From contig CM039516.1 of NCBI GenBank assembly GCA_022432975.1, positions 27,561,571 to 27,625,570 on the forward strand: a DNA stretch of 64,000 nt. Direction: 5' to 3'. Position numbers and translations under genes: made by a program. Origin of the DNA: Begonia masoniana (Eukaryota; Streptophyta; Magnoliopsida; Cucurbitales; Begoniaceae). Positions 45,724 through 58,617 of this stretch are shown here, one piece after another. Below the pieces are notes generated by a model that searched no databases, had not been told where the DNA came from, and worked only from the letters and a program-made list of their open reading frames with translations. Numbering within the stretch: the stretch's first letter is position 1; the number at the start of each line of letters is the position of its first letter.

Positions 45724-48265
45724 TGTCACGACCCGAAACCCAATGGGCCGCGACTCACATAAACATGATCGTATTCCTATTCTTGACTCGTATTTTTTTT
45801 TTGCAACATAACAAAAATCTACTCGGAAGAAACATGCTAAAACGTTTGAAGTCCATATACAAAACTTATTTGAAATCACTTGAAAATCCCTTAAAACATT
45901 TATAAAATCTGAAGGGGGATTTTGGAGAAGAATAAACTAGGTTTTAAAAGAAAAGATGAGGGGTAAATCGGGTACACAAGAGAGCCGATCGATCGCTCAA
46001 CCTTTGAGCGATTGATCGCCCCTCCAAGAAATACGAAGCCGATCGATCACTCATTCCTTGAGCGATCGACCGCAACCTAAAATCAAATACAGCCGATCGA
46101 TCGCTCATAATGTGAGCGATCGATCGCCCCACAAAACATCACCGCCGATCGATCGCGCAATCCGCCGATCGATTAGCACTTCCTCTGGATTTCTAAAATA
46201 AAGCTATCCATTATGCCGATCGATCGCAACCTCTGTTGATCGATCGGCACCCCTTCTGTTCCAACATTTAGCCAGAAATGTTGTACCAATATTCTATCCT
46301 TCTGCAACAAATTTCTCCCACCAAGAAAATATATCTAGCAAACCCAAACACAATTCCTTTAAAATTCATCAATCAAACTCACCTTAGATCATTCAACAAG
46401 GAATTTAAATTCTCCAAATCATCCATCAATGAAAATCATACGAAACAAACATTTAGACTGTAGTGGAAGACAAAATGAGTATAAATCCCTTAGTCGTAAA
46501 TTCATCCTAAACCAAAGAAAACCATCAATCATCATTCTTTTACTTACCATCACACGAAAATCCTATAGACATCCCTTCTACCTATAATCCATAACATGAC
46601 ATTTACCAAGACTTGCAAGGAGCACCACCCTTGGGTCAAATCGCCGCCCAGCCACAAAACACTGCCACGAGCACCATCCAACAACCACTCTTAGACATTA
46701 TCACATGGAATGAGATCCTTACCTTCCAGTTCGTCACCTACATTATAAGATTTAAACTATAAGCCTAATGCTTAGTAAGGAGTGCAACAAATATATGGAT
46801 ATTCATGAATGCATGCTTCACATAATCATGTTCGTGTTCGTGGTCATGTTCTTATTCATCATTTACTTGGCATGAATTAAGGGAGGACATGGGGAAAAAG
46901 GGCAAGGGAACATAATCGTGGTCCAAACGGACAATAGTAGTAACGGCTATTTCGGCCCCCACCAGCGGGAGGATCCGTTAGCCTTCCTGCCAGTCCGGTC
47001 CCCACCAGCGGGAGAATCTGCGAACCGTACAAAAATCTTGTGAACATAATTATGGCTAATTCACCCCGTTCCACACTTAATCATGCTTACATATACATTT
47101 CATATTCTTAACTTAATCATAAATAACATGCACATGATACATAGGCATGGGTTCACATAGGAATGACATACTAAAAGGACAAGCAATACATCGCGTATCA
47201 TAGCATCACTCTACTCAAATTCATCATAACATAGCACATAACAAGTCATAATCGTAAAACAACCACCCAAACAAACCTCCCTAGTATCCTTGAGATGTAG
47301 GGCCCTAAAGGCCAGTATCCTAACACACTCACTTACCTGGCATCCTTTGCAAGCCGTGCACCTCACCTTTAAGCTCTTTTCACCTATGACATTTCATATT
47401 GCGATGTTAGAAATCAATCTTAAATAACCTAAACTCAAAACTAGCAAACTCCTAGCTAAGGAAATCTCCTCGAAATCCAACCTATCCCTTTTGGACATTT
47501 TATCAAACACTTGGTGTGCATAAACCAAAAACTAACCTAACAATCACCCAAACACCATTAATCCAATCGATCTACCTAGATAACAACAAAAGTATCAACA
47601 ATGGGCAGTAATCTAGTAGTCCTATTGATTTCAAACGAAATCCAAAAATTTCTCCCAAAACCATAAACCGAATAACACCCTAAAAATGACACAAAACTTG
47701 CCTAATGCATAGAACTTACCTAGAGGGTTTATTTGGGGAAGAAAACTCGAAAGGGAAATTGACGGAGGGGAGACATTGACCGATGTTGGAAGAGATTGCG
47801 TGGAGGAGGAAAGAATCGCAAAGGAGAGAAGGGATCTCGTAGCTGGAGAGGAAAATGAGAGAAGTGGGGAGAAATTTAGGTTTTATTAAATTTTTGTTAA
47901 CAAATTACTATAATGCCCTTCCTAATATTCTTTTACATAATTCCATTAATTAACATATGATTCGGTTTTCTCCAAAATAATCTTAACCCACTAAAATTTC
48001 TCGAGTCCTAGGGGTCCCAATAAAATTTCCCGTTCGCAAAACGGACTGAACTAACTATTTATACAAACTAAAATGCTATAGGGCTAAAAAACGGAACTTG
48101 ACGTTATGCTATCAATTTGGATTTCTAAAAAAAATTTAATTATTCCTCTACAAATCCTCATAAATTCTTAGGGATCTAATAAAACTTCTGCCCACAAAAC
48201 GGACTTATATTTCTCATTTATGAAAATACCCCTTGGAGCGGAAACCAGAAAACCTGGGCGTTACA
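45724..48265 (-). repeat. 3' LTR of element 9
   Basis: A 2542-bp LTR starting TGTAACGCCCAGG and ending GGGTCGTGACA on the minus strand. The GATCGATCG cluster (45990-46245) is very dense, with at least ten copies alternating with unique AT-rich pieces. The exon-like segment 47383-47337 has AG and GTAAGTGAG at its ends, and a CTAG|GTAAGT donor lies near 47720. The last 400 bp match 61931-62314. Confidence 0.9.
47337..47383 (-). other. Exon-like 47-nt segment, element 9 LTR
   Basis: On the minus strand GTCATAG precedes and GTAAGTGAGTG follows. Confidence 0.45.
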
Positions 48266-48693
48266 TCCTTCCCTCCTTAAATGAAATTTTGTCCTTAAAA
48301 TTGGTCCAGCTTATATCTCATATTATTAACGCCACTTGTTTTGTGACTTTATCCCTTAACCAAGGTTATTCTCTATATCACGCACTATTACATAGGGGCA
48401 CACATCACATCATAACTAGGACCACCCTTCTGGTTCTTTACTAAAACCCTTAACACCACAACGTCTAACATTAATCTCATAATTGCATTCCCTACATTTA
48501 TAGGAACTAAACACGTCTTGATTTATGCATCAAACCTCCCCAATCCAATAACCAAGTGGTGTAATCCATCTCTTAAATTCCCGCATGCATCGGGTTTCAC
48601 TTAGTCACTCACAGATCGAAACTTCTAATTCAACTAACTTGGTCTCATATTACAAAATTCCCTAAATCAAAACCCACTTCCAAATAAAGTTAC
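48266..48693 (-). other. Polypurine tract and end of the element 9 internal region
   Basis: The minus strand ends TTAAGGAGGGAAGGA at the LTR, the same tract as in elements 3 and 10. No coding sequence seen. The Copia TSD GTTAC lies at 48689-48693. Confidence 0.75.
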
Positions 48694-48993
48694 TCTTAGC
48701 TTAAAATACGTTTTAAGTAATTATGTTTTTGATGATTTAATTTAATATGAAATTGTGATTTGATAAGTGTAATTCAAATTGAACTGATTAAGTTTAATAT
48801 GAAATTGTGATCTGATAAGTGTAATTCAATTGGAACTGAATAAATTAATTATTGTGATATTTGCGTTTTTCTGGAAATTCCCTTCGTAAAGGGTATTAAG
48901 TTTTCTAATGAATTTTTGGTTAAGTGTCTTAAGTCCACAGTCAATCGTCCATGTGAAAGAAGATAGAAAAAAATGTAACAATCAGTGGAAAAC

Positions 48994-51570
48994 TGTAACA
49001 CCCAAGTTTTTTAGGTTTCCGCTCCAAGGGCATTTTCGTAAATAAGAAATATTGGTCCGTTTTCTGAGCGGATAATTTTGTTTGGATCATAGGAACTTAT
49101 GGGGATTTGTAGAAGAATAAGTAAATTTTTAGAAATCCAATCGATAGTGTAACGCCGAGTTATGGTTTTCCGCCTATAGGGTTTTAATTTGTAAAAATAG
49201 TAAATTAAGTCCGTTTCGCAAACGGAGAATTTCGTTAGAACCCTAGGATTAAATTGGAATATTTAGAGGTTTAAGGAAATTTCGGAGAATCCAAATCGAT
49301 AGACGAAATAAGGAATTAAGCAAAGAATTGAGCTAAGGGCAAAATGGTAATTTAGGAAATCAAATTTCATTTAAAACAAATACCCCCCCCCCCCCTCTCT
49401 CTCTTTTCTCTTCTCCAGAATCGTGAAGCCTTCTCTCCCTTTCTCCCTTGCGACATTTTCTTCCTCCACGGCCGTTTCCTTCAACGCCGATCAACTCCTC
49501 CGATTCCGGCGTTTCTTCTTCATTTTCTTCCCCAAACCAACCCTCTAGGTAAGTTCTATTCTTTGGGCAAGTGTTGTTTCATTTTGGGGTGTTTTTCGAT
49601 TTAGGGTTTTGGGTGAAATTTCTGGATTCGTGAGGAATCGATTGGATAGCGATTTTGTTGTCCTTTGATGATGCTTTTGTGGTTATTTGAGTAGATGGAA
49701 TGGATTAATGGTGTTTGAGTGATTATTAGGTTAATTTTGGGGTTGTTGGAGAATTGAGAAATCCATTAATGGAGTTTTATTAATGGTGAGCACAACGTGC
49801 TCGACAAAATGTCCGAATGGAGAAAATGAAGTTGTAGGAAAGAATTTCTTTAGTTAGGGGCTTAGTTCAAGTTTGGAATTCATTTAATTAGGATCGATTT
49901 TAATGATGGATTTGTGAAATGCCTTAAGTGGAGACGACTTTTGGACGGTCCGCGGCTTGCTACGGATGCCAGGTAAGTGGGTGCTAGGTTTCCGGCCCTT
50001 AAGGCCCTACATCGTGTCAACGTTAGGTTTTTGTATTTTGATGATGATTTTCTGATTGTGGGGTTTACTGAGTCGGGTAGCCTATGATGTTAGTTATTAG
50101 TTGTTTGTGAAGTTCGTTAAGAATAATGTATGTCCTTGTACATTATGAATTGTTTGATGATATGTTTTGATGATATGTTATACATAGATTCCTCATGCAT
50201 CATGTTTTCTCAAATGTCATATGAAACGTTTCATGTATGATGTATGTAAAAGAAAAGAAATGATTAAGTGTGGGTGGGACTGTATGGCCATAACAACAAA
50301 ACCAATGTCACTTCCACGTGATGGACTATGAATACGGCCGAAAGGACTATGTACACGCACTTGGCCTATACTCCCTGACAAGATGCCCACCTTAATCCAT
50401 GTTAACGAAAATGAAAAAGAATAAGAACAAGTAAATGAACATGTTTTATGAAAAGTCATGCATTCATGCATACGTCATCTATAGTGCATTCCCTTAGTAA
50501 GCATTAGGCTTAATGTTTATGTTGCATAATGTAGGTGACAGGTGTAAGGGTGAGAGTTCTCTTGATGTCAAGGAATAGGTGGCCGACGGATGGTGCTCGT
50601 GGCGACGGGGTGTGTTTTGGTTTGGCTAGAAGATCCGATGGTGTGCACCGAACTGTTTTGTGGCGAATGAATGTGAGTTAGTTTTGTTGGTTAGAAAGGT
50701 GATGGACTTTAGGGTGTATAGTTAGGTTTATCATTTAGGAATTTTATAGTGAATATAGGTTTGAAGTAGTGTTATTTTGAATGATTTGACAATGTATGTC
50801 ATTGGTGATGTTTCAAGGAAATTTCATGTTTATGTTCGATGTTTGTTTTGAGGATTTGATTGGGTTTTATTTGATGATTTTAGGTGATTTATGACTGTAG
50901 GGATGCGCATGGTTTTAGAGCGATCCATGCAGTCAGTTTTCGTGAAATTTGGGAGTGTATAGACTAAGTTAGAGTTGTGTTTCGAGTAACGAATAATGTC
51001 GGGTGATGCGTGTTGTTGAATGGGTTTGATGTGGAATTTGGGTAGTGCATGTTAAAATTGTCGGTTGAAGTATGAAAGGAAAGGAAGGTGGAGAAGAAGG
51101 AAAGAAGAAGCAGGGCTCTGGAGTTCGAAATCCAGAGTCCCGGCCGATCGATCGCCCCTGGGGTGGCGATCGATCGGTGGTTGGATAGTTAAGGCAACGC
51201 TCTGGAATTAAATTTCCAGAGCGGTTGCCGAGCGATCACCTGTTAAGCGATCGCCCAAATCGGGCGATCGATCGCCCCTCGTTTTTACTTTGCTGGCGAG
51301 CGATCGCCAGCAGGGAGGGCGACTGATCGCCCCTCCCTATGCTAGGCACTTTGACGATTTTGCCCTTTTAATTGTTTCTTAGTTTAATTATTGATTATTT
51401 GAATGATTTTAAGGGATTTTAATAATCCGAGACTTCGATGTAGTGGTTTAGAAGTCGAAACATTACGAGTGTGATAAAAAGAAAAATTTTACGTGAGCTA
51501 TTTTAGGATTTAAGTTAAGATTACGTTATGGTCTTTCCGTGGCGGCCCTGGCAGGGTTGGGGTCGTGACA
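48994..51570 (+). repeat. 5' LTR of element 10
   Basis: A 2577-bp LTR starting TGTAACACCCAAG and ending GGTCGTGACA. A second start-like TGTAACGCC lies at 49148 (154-bp duplicated module). It has a C homopolymer (49383-49395), donor CTAG|GTAAGT near 49549, exon-like segment 49929-49972 (acceptor AAG), acceptor-like TGTAG near 50535 and GATCGATCG clusters (51140-51340). It lacks about 34 bp of the cluster present in the 3' LTR. Confidence 0.93.
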
Positions 51571-51574
51571 GGTA

Positions 51575-51586
51575 TGGCATCAGAGA
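51575..51586 (+). other. Primer binding site, element 10
   Basis: TGGCATCAGAGA, a two-mismatch variant (positions 4 and 12) of the initiator-Met site, 4 bp after the LTR. Confidence 0.8.
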
Positions 51587-51660
51587 GACGGAGTTTTAAA
51601 AGCGACTTCTGTGAAGTGCCTGCCAAAAACACACCGCCGCACGAGGACTGTCCATCGACT

Positions 51661-51731
51661 GTAAGTATTTAAGTTTATGTCTGATTTATAGATGTTTATA
51701 TTGTTTTGTCTTGTGTTTGTATTGTGTCTAG
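51661..51731 (+). other. Putative leader intron of element 10
   Basis: CATCGACT|GTAAGTATTT to TTGTGTCTAG|GAACAAG gives 71 nt, T-rich before the acceptor. Homologous to 14491-14556. Confidence 0.5.
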
Positions 51732-51736
51732 GAACA

Positions 51737-52370
51737 AGAAATTCCGAGAGCACCTAGGCAATTCCGAGTGGATCCCATTAGCCAGCTTACAGATATGGTG
51801 CGAGTTTTTGATCTAGGGGAGGAGCAGCTACCAGTTAGGGGCATAAAAAGAGTTGGTGAGGATTTAATTAGCGTGGTAGATAAGAAACGTGCACGAAGGC
51901 TTGGGTAGTTCCCTCAATGCCAAATATGTAAGAAATGCCATGGTGGGGTGTGCAGGGTAGGTTCTGGCCGATGCTTTGCGTGTAACGGACTGGGTCATAT
52001 CTCAAGGAACTGTCCAATGAAGTTTTTCCGAGAGGTGCGACCGCAACAAAAATGGGGTTGGCAACTACATCGACATGGCGCTACGAGACCCAACGATGCA
52101 CCGTTTATACAGGACAGAAGTGAACGGCCACAGGGGCCTCAACAAGCTCCTCGATGCCCTACGTGTCTGAAGAATCACTTTGGGGAATGCAAGTTGCATT
52201 CCGGTCAATGTTTTCGGTGCGACACGGTGGGGCACAAGGCCAGAGATTGTCTAGGACCGAATAAGAGACCACCGTGTTGTTCCCCGAGGATGTCTACCTT
52301 GATCAAAGAAGAGAGAATCGCTCAACCATCGGTTATTCCAGGTATATTCATATGGTGGCGATTAATAAGA
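51737..52370 (+). pseudogene. gag: Element 10 gag remnant with tandem zinc knuckles
   Basis: Begins near the leader acceptor with RAPRQFRVDPISQL-like sequence matching the element 3 gag start; the ATG is replaced. The capsid part is deleted. Two CCHC knuckles lie close together: CFACNGLGHISRNC (about 51970-52011) and CFRCDTVGHKARDC (about 52209-52250), each preceded by a CX2C..H..C half-motif (CPTCLKNHFGEC in the second). The doubling suggests a duplication or a join of two gag fragments. A stop at 51906 interrupts it. Confidence 0.78.
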
Positions 52371-55334
52371 TAAGGAGCGTTAGAGTAGAAGTGTAATTAG
52401 AGTAGGGGTTGAAAACGTAACTTTCGTATATTGGATAGAAGGAGGATAGTGAATAGAGAAAGTTACGCATTGAGATGAATAATCTGGGATAGTTGTGCGA
52501 GTGTGTATATACTTAGAAATTATTACCATTGGAGGGATACAACTTAAGAGATATAACGGTGGAATAGATATAAACTGGATTTTAGTTGACAAATCTCCTA
52601 AGTATTTAAATGAAGGAAATAACCAGAAGTCTAGCCTAGGTGGATTATCGAATAGGGACATTTGACTTAGTAAATATCAGTGAAGAGATCAAAGATATTG
52701 AGGTGAAATTGTTAGGTTAACAAATATAGAGACGTTTGAAAATAGGGAATCCTATGAAAGGTGGTACTTAAGTTACAAGAATTAGACGTTTGCTAGGAGA
52801 TATGTACCACTTTAGAAGGTTAGTCGATAAAGGGGGATTTGTTTCTCTTTTTGATGTGTGAGGTTACAACCAACGCGATAGAGGAGAAAACATAGTGAAG
52901 CTAAGAGCGATCGGTATGTAGTAGACGCGTCAAACCTTAAGTGCGTGTTGTTCGAAGAGTTTAGTTGGTGGCCGATTAAGTGGAATTCGAAGTGCGTATG
53001 AGTGATTGAACGATAGAATGTAAAGCTGGAAAAGTTTAGAACTTTGGAGATGTAGAAATAGTTATTACCCAATAGGTGATTAAAGCCCTAGTGAAGTCGA
53101 AAATTTGCGTCTAAGTAGTAAGTGAGGAAGCTTAAGGAACTTGAAGGAAGTGTGTACGTATTAGGTTAGAAGGAGGTTACAACTTAATAGGCAACAGGTT
53201 GGGATAGGAGCTTTAGTGGTGTTTTGCACAATAGATTGGTTATTGAGATCGGTTATGTGACCCGAATAGTGTGTGACTTAGAATACTATTGATGACGGAT
53301 TTATGAGAAATCTTTACTAAAGAAATGTTGGAACTGAGTGTCGTATACTATGACTACGGGTAAAGCAGATAAGTTTAGGCGCGAGTTAGATTACAACCCA
53401 TGGGTTAGCAAGAGTCTTGAGATGGTAATTAACCCAAAAGATGCTAGGAAGCTTAGCTAAGCCAAGTTAAGTAAATTAGAAAGCTTGGCCTATAAGGGAT
53501 TAGGAGGAGGCCGATTCATGTGAGAATTTAAGGAAGTGAACTCGATCACTTTGTTATTTGCCTGGAGACTTGGGAATTGATGGGGCTTGTGGTATGAGCC
53601 ATGGCATGCTTAGTTCCATTAAGGGTAATAGATGCTTCTAAGTTTTTGGGAAAATAGAAGGACAAGATTTGGGAATTTTAGAAGATTGTGATTAAGATTG
53701 TAAATCTATTTACAAGTTTGCTAACAAGAAAGTTGTTAGGCAAATTATTGTGAAGAAGACAAGTAGAATATTTAGAACCTGACTAGAAGGAACGAAAGAT
53801 AGTAGACCAGTTAGTAACTTCGAGGAAGTCCTTGTGGGATGTTAAGAATGAGTATAGGACATTATTTAAATTAAATAAGGGGTTTAGATTTGGAGTTAAG
53901 CCCGAGTGTGAAGTCTTGCGAATCAAGGGATTGGTGAGTTATCAAGTACATTAGGAATAAGATTAAATTAGAAATTTCAAGACTCGACCCGTACGTAACG
54001 AAGTCGAAGCCAATGATTTTGTAAATAACTAAGGTTAAGGTTGATAAACGTAAGTATGTGAAGTAGATCACAACTAGAGGAAATAGAGACTATGTGGTGT
54101 AAGATAAGATGGGCGGTTAGGTAGACTTTTGAGCTTTGGATTATATCATGCGGGTAAGTGAGAAGATTAACTAGATCAAATGGAAGATTGATATAAGAGT
54201 CAAGTAGAGGAGGTTGTGGAAATTGGAGCATATTGGATGAAAGGGAGGAAGATTTGCACCAACATTGTGCAAGTGAGCTTAGAAGCGAAGTTAGAACAAG
54301 AAGTATTAAGGAAGTTTCAACTCTTAAGTTACATTGAATGGCTTATTCTGTGATGACCGAATGTGCAAGTATGTGTACGATTGCTGCACGAACCGGAACA
54401 CGGATGGCGGTACGTCCGCACGAGCGAACCGGAAGGTGACAGGTCGTAAAAAGGGGGTTGTCACAATCCCACATCGCTTGGGGAAGTACATGGAAATGAA
54501 ACATATGTAAGAGATCCCTCCCAAAATAGCAAGACGCGTTTTGGAGCACGATTGGCAACGGATCCCATAAGAACTCCGAAGTTAAAAGTGCTTCGGAGAG
54601 AGCAATTCCAGGTTGGGTGACCTTCTTGGAAGCTCTCGCCAAACAAAGCCGTGAGGGGAGGATATTGGGCTGTGGCCCAATCCCTAGAGCGGACAATATC
54701 TTGCTGGAAATAGGGGTCGTTACATATACACCCTTTAAGGAGTTGGGTGAATAGTTTAACGACTTAGTTTAGACTTAAGAATTTGTTAGTGATTGATGAA
54801 GACCGAGGTAAAGGTTGGACAAGAACAAGCGTAGTGGACATAATTATAGAAACTATTTAGAGGATACCGAGAAAGCGAGAGTGATAGTTTGAAAAGGAGC
54901 TAGTAGTGTAGAGAAAAGTTTGAAGTGGAAGGATTGGATAAGAAATCCAACGTATGAAGTCCTTAGTGTCATAGAATTGAAGAAGCTTTGAGGGTTTGAT
55001 GTAGTTAGGTACGTGTTGTTGTCACGAAATTTGCGGAGTTAGAAACCAAATAAACTTAGCTTGAGGTTAAGTTAGAGGAAATTTGAGATTCTAGGTGACA
55101 AGGGTCAAGTCGAAGACGATGAGTGCATGCGCGATTAGTTACGAAGTCTGTAGTTAGAAGAATTTGAAAGCTTTGGAGATATAGAAAACCATCAAGACCC
55201 GAAAGGTGGGAGAGATCTTAGGAGTGTCGAGGCTAGTGTTACAGCATCATTTCTTAGGCAAGGTGAGTAGGTGTAATTAGAAGTTTAACCAAACAATAAT
55301 TTTGGGGACAAAATTCCAATTAAGGAGGGAAGGA
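52371..55334 (+). other. Non-coding internal region of element 10
   Basis: Purine-rich, without a standard pol domain. Parts match the internal regions of element 3 and (reversed) element 9. One short segment (53347-53460) keeps amino-acid-level similarity to 59353-59162 of element 9. The Cassandra solo LTR lies at 54349-54724. The polypurine tract AATTAAGGAGGGAAGGA ends at 55334. Confidence 0.75.
54349..54724 (+). mobile_element. Cassandra solo LTR
   Basis: A 376-bp LTR starting TGTGATGACCG and ending GGGGTCGTTACA, with imperfect TSD TATTC/TATAC (54344-54348 and 54725-54729). The 5S-like domain at 54560-54640 keeps A-box, intermediate and C-box regions. Confidence 0.9.
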
Positions 55335-57905
55335 TGTAACACCCAGGTATTTCTGGTTTCCGCTCCAAGGGCATTTTCGTAAATAAGAAATATTGGTCCA
55401 TTTTCTGAGCGGACAATTTTGTTTGGATCCTAGGAACTTATGGGAATTTGTAGAAGAATAAGTAAATTTTTAGAAGTCCAATCGATAGTGTAACGCCGAG
55501 TTACGGTTTTCCGCCTATAGGGTTTTAATTTGTAAAAATAGTAAATTAAGTCCGTTTCGCAAATGGAGAGTTTCGTTAGAGGTTTAAGGAAATTTCGGAG
55601 AATCCAAATCGACAGACGAAATAAGGAATTAAGCAAAGAATTGAGCTAAGGGCAAAATGGTAATTTAGGAAATCAAATTTCATTTAAAACAAATACCCCC
55701 CCCCCCCCCCCCGCCCCCTCTCTCTTTTCTCTTCTCCAGAATCGTGAAGCCTTCTCTCTCTTTCTCCCTTACGACATTTTCTTCCTCCACGGCTGTTTCC
55801 TTCAACGCCGATCAACTCCTCCGATTCCGGCGTTTCTTCTTCATTTTCTTCCCCAAACCAACCCTCTAGGTAAGTTCTATTCTTTGGGCAAGTGTTGTTT
55901 CGTTTTGGGGTGTTTTTCGATTTAGGGTTTTGGGTGAAATTTCTGGATTCGTGAGGAATCGATTGGATAGCAATTTTGTTGTCCTTTGATGATGCTTTTG
56001 TGGTTATTTGAGTAGATGGAATGGATTAATGGTGTTTGAGTGATTATTAGGTTAATTTTGGGGTTGTGGAGAATTGAGAAATCCATTAATGGAGTCTTAT
56101 TAATGGTGAGCACAACGTGCTCGACAAAATGTCCGAATGGAGAAAATGAAGTTGTAGGAAAGAATTTCCTTAGTTAGGGGCTTAGTTTAAGTTTGGAATT
56201 CATTTAATTAGGATCGATTTTAATGATGGATTTGTGAAATGCCTTAGGTGGAGACGACTTTTGGACGGTGCGCGGCTTGCTATGGACGCCAGGTAAGTGG
56301 GTGCTAGGTTTCCGGCCCTTAAGGCCTTACATCGTGTCAACGTTAGGTTTTTGTATTTTGATGATGATTTTTTGATTATGGGGTTTACTGAGTCGGGTAG
56401 CCTATGATGTTAGTTATTAGTTGTTTGTGAAGTTCGTTAAGAATAATGTATGTCCTTGTACATTGTGAATTGTTTGATGATATGTTATACGTAGATTCCT
56501 CATGCATCATGTTTTCTCAAATGTCATATGAAACGTTTCATGTATGATGTATGTAAAAGAAAAGAAATGATTAAGTGTGGGTCGGACTGTATAGCCATAA
56601 CAACAAAACCAATGTCACTACCACGCGATGGACTATGAATACGACCGAAAGGACTATGTACACGCACTTGGCCTACACTCCCTGACAAGATGCCCACCTT
56701 AATCCATGTTAACGAAAATGAAAAAGAATAAGAACAAGTAAATGAACATGTTTTATGAAAATTCATGCATTCATGCATACGCCATCTATAGTGCATTCCC
56801 TTACTAAGCATTAGCCTTAATGTTTATGTTGCATGATGTAGGTGACAGGTGTGAAGGTGAGAGTTCTCTCGATGTCCAGGAATAGGTGGCCGACGGATGG
56901 TGCTCGTGGCGACGGGGTGTGTTTTGGTTTGGCTAGAAGATCCAATGGTGTGCCCCGAACTGTTTTGTGGCGAATGAATGTGAGTTAGTTTTGTTGGTTA
57001 GAAAGGTGATGGATTTTAGGGTGTATAGTTAGGTTTATCATTTAGGAATTTTATAGTGGATGTAGGTTTGAAGTAGTGTTATTTTGAATGATTTGATAAT
57101 GTATGTCATTGGTGATGTTTTAAGGAAATTTCATGTATATGTTCGATGTTTGTTTTGAGGATTTGATTGGGTTTTATTTGATGATTTTAGGTGATTTATG
57201 ACTGTAGGGATGCGCACGGTTTTAGAGCGATCCATGCAGTCAGTTTTCGGGAAATTTGGGAGTGTATAGACTAAGTTAGAGTTGTGTTTCGAGTAACGAA
57301 TAATGTCGGGTGATGCGTGTTGTTGAATGGGTTTGACGTGGAATTTGGGTAGTGCATGTTAAAATGGTTGGTTGAAGTATGAAAGGAAAGGAAGGTGGAG
57401 AAGAAGGAAAGAAGAAGCAAGGCTCTGGAGTTCGAAATCCAGAGTCCCTGCCGATCGATCGCCCCTGGGGTGGCGATCGATCGGTGGTTGGATAGTTAAG
57501 GCAACGCTCTGGAATTAAATTTCCAGAGCGGTTGCCGAGCGATCGCCAGTTAAGCGATCGCTGGGCAACCATGTGGGGCGAACGATCGCCCAAATCGGGC
57601 GATCGATCGCCCCTCGTTTTTACTTTGCTGGCGAGCGATCGCCAGCAGGGAGGGCGACTGATCGCCCCTCCCTATGCTGGGCACTTTGACGATTTTGCCC
57701 TTTTAATTGTTTCTTAGTTTAATTACTGATTATTTGAATGATTTTAAGGGATTTTAATAATCCGAGACTTCGATGTAGTGGTTTAGAAGTCGAAACATTA
57801 CGAGTGTTATAAAAAGAAAAATTTTACGTGAGCTATTTTAGGATTTAAGTTAAGATTACATTATGGTCTTTCCGTGGCTGCCCTGGCCGGGTTGGGGTCG
57901 TGACA
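55335..57905 (+). repeat. 3' LTR of element 10
   Basis: A 2571-bp LTR pairing with 48994-51570. The second TGTAACGCC is at 55489; the C-rich run is at 55696-55712, longer than in the 5' LTR. Relative to the 5' LTR a short stretch near 55578 is missing. The exon-like segment is 56248-56292 with AG and GTAAGT. The GATCGATCG cluster (57440-57670) is complete. Confidence 0.93.
56248..56292 (+). other. Exon-like 45-nt segment, element 10 3' LTR
   Basis: TGCCTTAG precedes and GTAAGTGGGTG follows. In the 5' LTR the equivalent acceptor reads TTAAG one base shifted, so the two LTRs differ at this site. Confidence 0.45.
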
Positions 57906-57949
57906 AAAACAATTGTCCAAAGTGTCACGTGAGAATCAGGTGACTTCAA

Positions 57950-58470
57950 CCAAATTCAATCGTCCAAAGCTCCACGTGAAAGTCAGGTGGCTTTAAATCA
58001 GAAACGTTCCACGCGAGAGTTAAAATGTCACGTGAAAGTCAGGTTGCTTTAAATCGATTCAAACGTCCACCGTCAAGACAAACAGAGTCGTCCACGCTCG
58101 AAGGAAAGACTGTCGTCCACCTTCAAAGGTAAGACTGTCATCCACGCTCAAAGGAAAGACACAGTCGTCCACGTTCGAAGGAGAGGCTGTCGTTCACAAT
58201 CAAAGTGTACGTCTACCGCTGAACAGTTTCTTCTGCCAGCGTAACAAAGATTTACATCAACCGCGAAGCAACAGTGACACTCGTCCACGATCAAAGATAA
58301 ACACTGTCGGCTACGATCAAAGACAAACACAGTCATCCACGACAATTAAAGACGCAGTCGTCCACGCAAGCAAATAGACACACTTGTCCACGATTAAAGG
58401 AAAGGTGCAAACGTCCACAGTCTTAGCGCCAAATTCAAAAGACTGCTAGCTACAGTGATAGTCGTCCATA
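57950..58470. repeat. CGTCCAC(G) repeats upstream of the Copia TATA box
   Basis: About twelve CGTCCAC-like words between 58066 and 58470, often followed by GCTCGAAGGAAAGAC or ATCAAAG. The left part (57925-58050) has repeated TCACGTGA/CCACGTGA words (G-box core CACGTG) with AAGTCAGGT. This is probably a U3 enhancer array. Confidence 0.75.
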
Positions 58471-58617
58471 GCTTTAACTTCAGACCTTTAATGGCGAAGA
58501 ACGAAAGCGACTTCAGAGCGCAACGGCTAGCTGTCTTATTACGGAGGTTTCTCCAACGGCTGTATTTCCATATTCAGATGAGAAGCCCTCTAGAATGGAA
58601 GTCAAGTTACAGACAGA

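Larger units (their letters stand above)
48994..57905 (+). mobile_element. Element 10: non-autonomous Gypsy, TR-GAG-like
   Basis: A complete element with TSD AAAAC (48989-48993 and 57906-57910), 5' LTR 48994-51570, primer site 51575-51586, gag remnant 51737-52360, a long non-coding region 52370-55317, polypurine tract 55318-55334 and 3' LTR 55335-57905. No pol. It is inserted in the Copia LTR and itself contains a Cassandra solo LTR. The two LTRs are very alike by eye, apart from a few indels. Confidence 0.93.

Noticed and set aside
45990..46245. CRISPR-like array (repeated GATCGATCG with unique spacers)
   Set aside because: Palindromic LTR repeats in plant DNA, with irregular spacing and no cas genes.
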